DNA of 64,000 nucleotides from Girardinichthys multiradiatus (Eukaryota; Chordata; Actinopteri; Cyprinodontiformes; Goodeidae), in assembly GCF_021462225.1 (NCBI RefSeq), contig NC_061795.1, positions 49,251,880 to 49,315,879 of the forward strand, read 5' to 3'. This document shows, in pieces, positions 58,001-64,000 of the stretch. Each line of letters begins with the position of its first letter. Within the stretch, counting starts at the first letter, position 1. The notes below the pieces were generated by a model. That model was not told the origin of the DNA and made no database searches. It was given only the letters and a program-made list of their open reading frames with translations. The translations under genes and the position numbers were made by a program.

Positions 58001-61000
58001 ACCACTGAGCAACAGTCCAGTGCTGCTTCTCTGTAGCCCAGGTCAGGCGCTTCTGCCGCTGTTTCTGGTTCAAAAGTGGCTTGACCTGGGGAATGTGGCA
58101 CCTGTAGCCCATTTCCTGCACACCCCTGTGCACGGTGGCTCTGGATGTTTCTACTCCAGACTCAGTCCACTGCTTCCGCAGGTCCCCCAAGGTCTGGAAT
58201 CGGCCCTTCTCCACAATCTTCCTCAGGGTCCGGTCACCTCTTCTCGTTGTGCAGCGTTTTCTGCCACACTTTTTCCTTCCCACAGACTTCCCACTGAGGT
58301 GCCTTGATACAGCACTCTGGGAACAGCCTATTCGTTCAGAAATGTCTTTCTGTGTCTTACCCTCTTGCTTGAGGGTGTCAATAGTGGCCTTCTGGACAGC
58401 AGTCAGGTCGGCAGTCTTACCCATGATTGGGGTTTTGAGTGATGAACCAGGCTGGGAGTTTTAAAGGCCTCAGGAATCTTTTGCAGGTGTTTAGAGTTAA
58501 CTCGTTGATTCAGATGATTAGGTTCATAGCTCGTTTAGAGACCCTTTTAATGATATGCTAATTTTGTGAGATAGGAATTTTGGGTTTTCATGAGCTGTAT
58601 GCCAAAATCAGCCGTATTAAGACAATAAAAGACCTGAAATATTTCAGTTAGTGTGCAATGAATCTAAAATATATGAATGTTAAATTTTCATCATGACATT
58701 ATGGAAAATAATGAACTTTATCACAATATGCTAATATTTTGAGAAGGACCTGTATGTGTTCAAAGAATGAGGTCAGCTGACTACCTGAATATACTGAATG
58801 ACCAGGTTAATCCATCAATGGATCTTTTCTTCCATGATGGCACGGGCATATTCCAAGATGACAATGTCAGGATTTATTGGACCCGAATTGTGAAAGAGTG
58901 GTTCAGGGACCATGAGACATCATTCTCACACATGGATTGGTCACCAGAGTCCAGACCTTAACCCCATTGAGAGTCTTTGGGATGTGCTGGAGAAGGGTTT
59001 GACTCTACCATCATCAGTGCAAGATCTTGGTGAAAAATGAATGCAACACTGGGTGGAAATAAATCTTGTGACGTTGCAGAAGCTTATCGAAACAATGACA
59101 CAATGAATGTGTGCTGTAATCAAAGCTAAACGCGGTCCAACAAAATATTAGAGTACGTGATCTTTTGTTTTTTGTGGAGACTTTTCTTTTGGCCAGGCGG
59201 TGTACACGGGTTGGACAATGAAAGTGAAACACCTGTCATTTTAGTGTGGGAGGTTTCATGGCTAAATTGGACCAGCCTGGTAGCCAGTCTTCATTGATTG
59301 CACATTGCACCAGTAAGAGCAGAGTGTGAAGGTTCAATTAGCAGGGTAAGAGCACAGTTTTACTCAAAATATTGAAATGCACACAACATTATGGGTGACA
59401 TACCAGAGTTCAAAAGAGGACAAATTGTTGGTGCACGTCTTGCTGGCGCATCTGTGACCAAGACAGCAAGTCTTTGTGACGTATCAAGAGCCACGGTATC
59501 CAGGGTAATGTCAGCATACCACCAAGAAGGACGAACCACATCCAACAGGATTAACTGTGGACGCAAGAGGAAGCTGTCTAAAAGGGATGTTCTGGTGCTA
59601 ACCCGGATTGTATCCAAAAAACATAAAACCACGTCTGCCCAAATCACGGCAGAATTAAATGTGCTCCTCAACTCTCCTGTTTCCACCAGAACTGTCCGTC
59701 AGGAGCTCCACAGGGTCAATATACACGGCCGGGCTGCTATAGCCAAACCTTTGGTCACTCATGCCAATGCCAAACGTTGGTTTCAATGGTGCAAGGAGCG
59801 CAAATCTTGGGCTGTGGACAATGTGAAACATGTATTGTTCTCTGATGAGTCCACCTTTACTGTTTTCCCCACATCTGGGAGAGTTATGGTGTGGAGAAGC
59901 CCCAAAGAAGCGTACCACCCAGACTGTTGCATGACCAGAGTGAAGCATGGGGGTGGATCAGTGATGGTTTGGGCTGCCATATCATGGCATTCCCTTGGCC
60001 CAATACTTGTACTAGATGGGCGCGTCACTGCCAAGGACTACCGAACCATTCTTGAGGACCATGTGCATCCAATGGTTCAAATATTGTATCCTGAAGGCGG
60101 TGCCGTGTATCAGGATGACAATGCACCAATACACACAGCAAGACTGGTGAAAGATTGGTTTGATGAACATGAAAGTGAAGTTGAACATCTCCCATGGCCT
60201 GCACAGTCACCAGATCTAAATATTATTGAGACACTTTGGGATGTTTTGGAGGAGCGAGTCAGGAAACGTTTTCCTCCACCAGTATCACGTAGTGACCTGG
60301 CCACTATCCTGCAAGAAGAATGTCTTAAAATCCCTCTGACCACTGTGCAGGACTTGTATATGTCATTCCCAAGATGAATTGATGCTGTATTGGCCGCAAA
60401 AGGAGGCCCTACACCATACTAATAAATTATTGTGGTCTAAAACCAGATGTTTCAGTTTCATTGTCCAACCCCTGTATATATATATATAAATATATACACC
60501 AATAACATTCCATACCTGTGAGAATCAGTGTCAGGAACCATGTCAAACACTTGACACTCAATGAGCTGTGCCACCAGCCCACAGCGCAGCAGCTCCACAG
60601 CTCCCTGCCCTGTTTTAGCCACACGGGTCAACAGAGCCTGTAGCCACACAAGGAGTTTGTTACGTTCACTTACAACGATGCACATTTGAGGCATCTACAG
60701 CAACAAAATGGCTAAGATGTCTAATGCTTTTCTCACCATCTTGCTTTCATAGATGTAGAGTGGCTTGAGGAGTGGTGGCTGGGGTGTGAGAAGGCTCTGC
60801 AGGGCGGTGTCGTCCTGCCTCAGACTCTCCACCAATGAACGCAGGTAGCCGCTGTTGCACACATAAAGCAGCCACTGATTCTGACGATCTATTGACAGGA
60901 TACGGTCCAGAACCGCTAGAGCCAGCATCTGACCACAAATGGAAGGGAAACAGAGCCAGAATTTAGTGTAACATCAGTATATGTGATGCTCTTCAAATAA

Positions 61001-63939
61001 AGCTTTTATACAATAGTTATTACAATCCCTCCAATCTATACCCATTTTCAAATACTTTAAAACACTAGTTTTACTTAAATAAACTGCGATTTCATTTATA
61101 TTTTACAATACACATTTAAGTACAAAGTATTAATATTGACCCTGCTTGAAATGGCGGTTAGGTCTTCTTATCCACAGGTTTCACCAATAATCAAACAACA
61201 AAAAGTTGACTTCTGTATTTTGGATCAATGTTCAGGGTCGTTTTCTCTGGACTCATGTTTCAAGAACTGGACCCATTTCAATTTTTGAGTGTAAAACCAA
61301 AATACTGATGGTATAACGTTAACAATCAAAGTGATGTAGCAAATAAAAGATAAAAGCAGATCAATGTGACACAAATCAAAGTGAAAACCACTGCTTTGTT
61401 CAAACATTATTCAACTTTGGTCCTTTAGAAAGCACAAAGTGTGACGGAAAGAAAAGTGGCACATCAAACATTTTTCTTTCACCTGGAAAATGATAAAAAC
61501 TCATTTCATACTGCAAAGTAATCATGAAACAAAGATTTATACTTTAAAGTGTGAAATATATGTATAGAGCCATCTCCAGCATGACAAAACAATTAAAAGG
61601 AACCACTTATTGTTTTTGTATTTACAGTGAAAAGGTCTGAGTATTCAGAAGGTCAAATATGATGAGATGAAACTGGAAATAAACCAAAATAGGCTACAGT
61701 TTAGTTATAAGTGCAAAGCAAAAGGAAACCCATTAAACCCTTTACTTAAAATGCACAAATGAAGCTTGTAATTTCATCTGTCTAGTATTCATTTATCGTA
61801 TGTTATTAATGAGCTTGTCTAAAACTAAAGTCAGGAGTTTTAAACATGGGGCTCATGAATTTCTGATTGGTTGTTGGTCTGCAGAAGCTGTACCTCCTGA
61901 CATAAACGGTTCTTTCATCTGGTCCAGCACAGCCTTGGTGCTGAGCCCGTTGGTGCCGGAGTCGATGCTTGTCGTAGTAAAAACACAAACAACTTATGCC
62001 CTTTTTCCACTGGCTCTAGTCAGCCCGGCTCCACTCCACTCGGCCCGCTTTGCGAGCGTTTCTATGACTGTTTTTTCCTACCAGTACCCAGTTTTTTGGT
62101 CCCTGCTTCTGAGCAGGTCCAACCGTGGCCGAGTCGGGACCACATGTGACGTGAACAGACTGCTGTTCACTGATTGGCCGTGGGACCAGGAGAAAGGAGA
62201 AGGTTGTCCAAGAGGTCGTGCAGGGAGACGTTAATAAACCTCAAGAGTGACTGCAATAATATTAAGGGTCAAACCCAAATATAATTTTACCATTTACTAA
62301 TCATGAACCAGACTGAAGGCTGAAAGAAAAGAAAAAGGACACATCAGCTGTCTGAATTACACACAGGTAGGGGGCGCTGTATTTAATAACATCCTAAACC
62401 AGCTGATCACACATAAAATCAGCTGTTCAAACACACAAACGTTTCCCCCAAGTGTGTGAGTGTTTGGTTGTGATATTTATTGACGATTAGTGAATGTGTA
62501 TTAACGAAACCAGCGGCTGCAGGAGGAGGGAGCAGACAGAGAGCAGCTGCCCGTAATCAGACTGCCTGCATCGGATCAAAAGGGAGGAAGATCCTGCTGT
62601 ATTTGCGGACCACAAATATCCAATATCCAACCTAAAACTAACTTCACCGCGGTCAGACGTCCACGGTTCTGGGCTTTAAAGTCCTGGTTCTCGTTATTGC
62701 CATGGCTCATACAGAAGCTCCTTCATAAAGCCCAAAATGTTAACTTCTTCAGGCAAACTTTGGAGCTTCAACATCCAGACAGAAGCATCTCTCCTCTCTG
62801 CTTCACCTGCCTCCAGCGATCAAGTGGCACAGAGCCTATGGCCTAAATAAGGCCAGTGGAAAAGGGGCAATAGTTCTCAGCAAGCACCAGTTTAGCACTG
62901 GATCAAAATGAGAGATTAAAAGTGAATTAATTATGTTAAATGTTTTGGATCTCACCCTGCTTATTTCGTGGCCATCACACGCATCCCTACACACCACCTC
63001 CATGAGGGCTTTGCCATAGCTTTCAATGATAGTGAGGTTCTCTCTCTGCAGTTTGGCGAATCCATCTTCGGGAGCAGTGAGCCGCTCCCACATGGCTTTT
63101 CCAACTGCAAGAACAAAGAGTTCTCTGATAATCTTACAAGAAATAAGAAATTGGCACACATCCTTTCAAATTCTGTGAAAGCCACAACAGACTGCGGTCA
63201 ACTGCAGTTTGTGTTGTACCTGTCTGCAGAGTCTCTGGTTCCTCAGGTTTCTGGGCGATTTGCAGGTAATACAGCAGAGATCCATAGAGGTGAGCACGCA
63301 GCCGCTGGTATCCACCTCCTTAGAGAGTTCATGACATGGTTTCAAACAAAACCTTCTATGCAGAACAAATGTTTTACAGGACATTTAGAGTCCAATGGGT
63401 TTTTAAATAATTACCAACCAGTGCAAAGGATGAAGTCCAACAGCTTGCGGAGGATCAGGTGAAGGGCTGAATTAGCGATGGAAGCAAAACCTAAAGATGC
63501 TTCTGATCCCACCCCCTGCTGCTGCTCAGACAGCACTGATTGGCTGAGCTGGGCAGTCAGAGTGAAGACTGCTCCTGCAACAATGGGCATCAACTCTCCT
63601 GCTGCATCTTCTGATAATACCTAGATAATGGAAAGCATAACAGTTTCATTAGTTTAATATAAAAGGTTGAATTTGTAATTACTGCATTTAGAAAAAAAGA
63701 CACCCACTATGATACATTAGGACACAAATCTTCATATTCTCACCAACCTTATCAAACAGATCCAGCAGCAAGTCTCTGATGATGAGTTGTCTGTCGTCAG
63801 CAGGTATGAGATCAGCTGGACAGGCGGTCAACAGCGTCTCCACCAGGCTCCTCCAGGACTGCAGTGCATGTCGCTTTGCACTCAGACTCCGGCGGACGCG
63901 GTTACGTTCCACCACCTGCTGCAGGATGGAGTTCACCTC
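51019..63939 (-). CDS. nup205: nuclear pore complex protein Nup205, C-terminal third
   Basis: Nup205 is a large alpha-helical solenoid of the nuclear-pore inner ring that binds Nup93 and helps set the pore scaffold and permeability. Sixteen minus-strand exons, all phase-consistent, encode about 735 residues ending in TGA at 51021-51019; human Nup205 has about 2012, so the N-terminal two thirds lie beyond the right edge. Diagnostic segments: [136 protein letters not shown] and [20 protein letters not shown]. No stop or frameshift interrupts it, so the gene looks functional. Its introns hold several transposons. It is convergent with fgd4, about 5 kb apart. Confidence 0.95.
51289..51365 (-). 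CDS. nup205: nup205 exon (window exon 15)
   Basis: Acceptor GTTTTTTCAG, donor GAACTG/GTAAGA. It encodes [20 protein letters not shown] and QQDLEL. Confidence 0.94.
51366..52139. other. nup205 intron 14
   Basis: Holds a degraded repeat at about 51650-51960 beginning ACTTTATTTGTACCCATAGG, like the TTTATTGATCC repeats seen at 15950. No exon. Confidence 0.4.
52140..52268 (-). CDS. nup205: nup205 exon (window exon 14)
   Basis: Acceptor GTCTTCCTCAG, donor GACG/GTAAGA. It encodes [20 protein letters not shown] and [16 protein letters not shown]. Confidence 0.95.
52508..52637 (-). CDS. nup205: nup205 exon (window exon 13)
   Basis: Acceptor CTCTGTGCAG, donor TGCTCCT/GTATCC in phase 1, set by homology to LCS-ETCLF. 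It encodes [20 protein letters not shown] and [18 protein letters not shown]. The open frame reads on past the donor into intron, but that extension is not conserved. Confidence 0.93.
52638..53559. other. nup205 intron 12
   Basis: No feature recognised; minus-strand frame 52662-52907 has no domain. Confidence 0.4.
53560..53732 (-). CDS. nup205: nup205 exon (window exon 12)
   Basis: It encodes [20 protein letters not shown] and [20 protein letters not shown], ending AAGGAG/GTAGCG. The start is set at the pyrimidine-rich TTCTTTCTTTAAAAG acceptor (53733), which keeps [14 protein letters not shown] and the usual length of this loop. An AG at 53694 would also keep frame and give 13 residues less. 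Confidence 0.88.
53885..54011 (-). CDS. nup205: nup205 exon (window exon 11)
   Basis: Acceptor TCTCCTGCAG, donor GCTCAG/GTCAGC in phase 1. It encodes [20 protein letters not shown] and [20 protein letters not shown]. Confidence 0.93.
54170..54298 (-). CDS. nup205: nup205 exon (window exon 10)
   Basis: Acceptor CCTCTCTTAG, donor ATGCAG/GTGTGA, phase 0 both ends. It encodes [20 protein letters not shown] and [14 protein letters not shown]. Confidence 0.93.
54697..54770 (-). CDS. nup205: nup205 exon (window exon 9)
   Basis: Acceptor ATTCTGTTAG, donor TTTCAG/GTGAGA. It encodes [20 protein letters not shown] and NRFQ, phase 0 out. Confidence 0.93.
54887..55013 (-). CDS. nup205: nup205 exon (window exon 8)
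   Basis: Follows the (TG)n tract and a TAG acceptor; donor CCAG/GTATAA in phase 1. It encodes [20 protein letters not shown] and [15 protein letters not shown]. Confidence 0.95.
55014..56135. other. nup205 intron with Tc1-like remnant
   Basis: Between about 55210 and 55960 a decayed minus-strand Tc1-like element is recognisable: GGGCTCCTTTTGCATTAATT, AGGAGATCAGCTTGTGG, a C-to-N order of transposase text ([20 protein letters not shown] in the 55695-55901 frame), and terminal-like ends. It is related to family A and to the remnant at 44690-45000. Not functional. Confidence 0.6.
55016..55051 (-). repeat. (TG)n microsatellite at nup205 3' splice site
   Basis: On the transcribed (minus) strand about 18 TG units run directly into the acceptor TGTAG of the exon starting at 55013, so the repeat takes the place of the usual pyrimidine tract. 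Confidence 0.9.
56136..56268 (-). CDS. nup205: nup205 exon (window exon 7)
   Basis: Acceptor GTGGACTCAG, donor GCACAG/GTAAAC. It encodes [20 protein letters not shown] and [14 protein letters not shown]. Phase 2 in, phase 0 out. Confidence 0.95.
57143..58752 (-). mobile_element. Tc1-like family A element, copy 3 (A3)
   Basis: A complete 1610-bp element, reversed relative to A1 and A2, with TA at both sides (57141-57142, 58753-58754). It is inserted into element C in the 4.2 kb nup205 intron. Inverted repeats and internal direct repeats match A1 and A2. Confidence 0.95.
57420..58424 (-). CDS. family A Tc1-like transposase, intact (A3)
   Basis: 334 codons on the minus strand without stop or frameshift, matching the A2 transposase except for scattered residues (for example VHRGVQ for VHRRVQ and CHIPQ for CRIPQ). 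DD34E residues D148, D238 and E273 are all present, as is the GRKR motif. It is antisense to nup205 transcription orientation only in the sense of sharing its strand; the element is intronic and uses its own start. Confidence 0.93.
   Translation of the reverse strand: MGKTADLTAVQKATIDTLKQEGKTQKDISERIGCSQSAVSRHLSGKSVGRKKCGRKRCTTRRGDRTLRKIVEKGRFQTLGDLRKQWTESGVETSRATVHRGVQEMGYRCHIPQVKPLLNQKQRQKRLTWATEKQHWTVAQWSKVLFSDESKFCMSFGNQGARVWRKTGEKEMPKCQKSSVKYPQSVMVWGAVSAAGVGPLCFIKGRVNAASYQEILEHFMLPSAEKLYGDEDFIFQHDLAPAHSAKTTGKWFTDHGITVLNWPANSPDLNPIENLWDIVKRTLRDSRPNTLDELKAAIVASWAPIRPQQCHRLIASMPRRIEAVISAKGFPTKY
59205..60474 (+). mobile_element. Tc1-like family B element, copy 3 (B3), intact
   Basis: A complete 1270-bp element flanked by TA at 59203-59204 and 60475-60476. 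Termini are CACGGGTTGGACAATGAAAG (two substitutions from the family) and the inverse ending CAACCCCTG. It encodes an uninterrupted transposase and lies in the nup205 intron, next to the right end of element C. The 5' terminus has diverged slightly from copies B1 and B2. Confidence 0.94.
59391..60377 (+). CDS. family B Tc1-like transposase, intact, DD36E spacing
   Basis: A 328-residue cut-and-paste transposase. The N-terminal helix-turn-helix region lies at about 8-60 ([30 protein letters not shown]), with a GRKR motif at 57-60. The catalytic residues are D152 (FSDES), D243 ([10 protein letters not shown]) and E280 ([10 protein letters not shown]). By count 36 residues separate D243 and E280, a DD36E spacing like the Incomer-type group; if D242 were the ligand it would be 37. 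The frame has no stop. The start ATG (MGDIPEF) is lost in copy B2. Possibly active. Confidence 0.92.
   Translation: MGDIPEFKRGQIVGARLAGASVTKTASLCDVSRATVSRVMSAYHQEGRTTSNRINCGRKRKLSKRDVLVLTRIVSKKHKTTSAQITAELNVLLNSPVSTRTVRQELHRVNIHGRAAIAKPLVTHANAKRWFQWCKERKSWAVDNVKHVLFSDESTFTVFPTSGRVMVWRSPKEAYHPDCCMTRVKHGGGSVMVWAAISWHSLGPILVLDGRVTAKDYRTILEDHVHPMVQILYPEGGAVYQDDNAPIHTARLVKDWFDEHESEVEHLPWPAQSPDLNIIETLWDVLEERVRKRFPPPVSRSDLATILQEECLKIPLTTVQDLYMSFPR
60516..60637 (-). CDS. nup205: nup205 exon (window exon 6)
   Basis: Acceptor GTGGCTACAG, donor CACAG/GTATGG, phase 2 out. It encodes [20 protein letters not shown] and [17 protein letters not shown]. Confidence 0.96.
60737..60928 (-). CDS. nup205: nup205 exon (window exon 5)
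   Basis: Acceptor TTGTGGTCAG, donor AAGATG/GTGAGA, phase 0 both ends. It encodes [20 protein letters not shown] and [20 protein letters not shown]. Confidence 0.97.
60929..61996. other. nup205 intron, left of TIR element
   Basis: AT-rich, no feature seen; short minus-strand frame at 61225-61407 is not supported. Confidence 0.4.
61997..62869. mobile_element. non-autonomous TIR element in nup205 intron
   Basis: An 873-bp segment with inverted ends: left TGCCCTTTTTCCACTGGC, right GCCAGTGGAAAAGGGGCA. The inner sequence (CCCGGCTCCACTCCACTCGG, GGTCCCTGCTTCTGAGCAGG) resembles GC-rich, price-tag-like MITEs common in fish. No transposase ORF. A clear target duplication is not visible, so the superfamily (PIF/Harbinger or hAT) is left open. 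Confidence 0.6.
62956..63104 (-). CDS. nup205: nup205 exon (window exon 4)
   Basis: Acceptor TTCTTGCAG, donor AGCAGG/GTGAGA. It encodes [20 protein letters not shown] and [18 protein letters not shown]. Phase 0 out. Confidence 0.97.
63220..63318 (-). CDS. nup205: nup205 exon (window exon 3)
   Basis: Acceptor CTCTAAG, donor GACAG/GTACAA. It encodes [20 protein letters not shown] and [12 protein letters not shown]. The competing open frame over the same DNA is a shadow. Confidence 0.95.
63419..63620 (-). CDS. nup205: nup205 exon (window exon 2)
   Basis: Acceptor CATTATCTAG. It encodes [20 protein letters not shown] to [10 protein letters not shown]. The donor ACTG/GTTGGT again is GTTGGT, in phase 1. 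Confidence 0.94.
63748..63939 (-). CDS. nup205: nup205 exon (window exon 1)
   Basis: Acceptor TTTTCCCATAG on the minus strand. It encodes [20 protein letters not shown] to LLLDLFDK. The donor is AAG/GTTGGT, chosen because it keeps the frame into [11 protein letters not shown]. Phase 0 both ends. Confidence 0.94.
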
Positions 63940-64000
63940 CTATGGGAAAATAATCCAGGGATGGAGGTGTCAGTAAAATGTTTCCCCAACAGTTTCATCC

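Larger units (their letters stand above)
56341..59202 (+). mobile_element. Tc1-like element C, decayed, hosting A3
   Basis: Inverted ends CACAGCCTGGCCAAAA (left) and TTTTGGCCAGGCGGTG (right, ending 59202). The plus strand holds decayed Tc1-like transposase text: CCGAATTGTGAAAGAGTGG, GGTCACCAGAGTCCAGACC and AACCCCATTGAGAGTCTTTG for the catalytic-E region near 58960. Family A copy A3 splits it at a TA (57141-57142 / 58753-58754). Without A3 it is about 1250 bp. Several stops and frameshifts: not functional. Confidence 0.8.

Noticed and set aside
61800..62234. 144-codon plus-strand frame
   Set aside because: Overlaps the left end of a TIR element and an intron; no homology.
1..64000. CRISPR arrays, operons or phage-like systems
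   Set aside because: No regularly spaced repeats, ribosome-binding sites or bacterial gene organisation; the sequence is a vertebrate nuclear locus.

Overview
The window is vertebrate nuclear DNA, almost certainly from a teleost fish. It holds intron-rich genes with GT-AG splice sites, long AT-rich non-coding stretches, and a heavy load of Tc1/mariner, L2-like LINE, SINE-like and TIR-element sequence of the kind typical of teleosts. The exact lineage cannot be read from this window. There is no CRISPR array, operon or bacterial feature.

Two protein-coding genes lie tail to tail. On the plus strand is an fgd4 (frabin) orthologue, a Cdc42 guanine-nucleotide exchange factor. Sixteen coding exons from 26950 to 46019 join in frame, and a likely first coding exon at 18019-18064 (behind a TATA-like box) gives an 826-residue model with DH, PH, FYVE and PH domains. 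On the minus strand is the C-terminal third of nup205, the nuclear-pore inner-ring scaffold. Sixteen exons from 63939 down to 51019 encode about 735 residues, and the gene continues beyond the right edge. Roughly 5 kb separates the two stop codons and contains only repeat debris.

Region by region: 1-18 kb is non-coding, with a LINE endonuclease fragment (about 6.3-6.7 kb), a solo Tc1 terminus (8.8 kb), a complete Tc1-like element with a frameshifted transposase (11.6-13.2 kb), an L2-like LINE fragment (14.3-15.7 kb) and another dispersed repeat (15.9-17.2 kb). 18-46 kb is fgd4, whose introns carry many transposon copies. 46-51 kb is intergenic. 51-64 kb is nup205; its 4.2 kb intron between 56269 and 60515 is largely nested Tc1 elements.

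The mobile DNA is the most distinctive part. Family A is a DD34E element of about 1610 bp with 200-bp terminal inverted repeats, each holding two internal direct repeats. It is present three times at near identity, and two copies keep an uninterrupted 334-residue transposase. Two copies have jumped into other Tc1-like elements at exact TA sites. Family B is a 1.27 kb element with one intact 328-residue transposase whose catalytic spacing counts as DD36E, plus a nonsense/start-loss copy and an internally deleted copy. At least six further decayed Tc1-like remnants are recognisable. No wholly new multi-gene system is visible.
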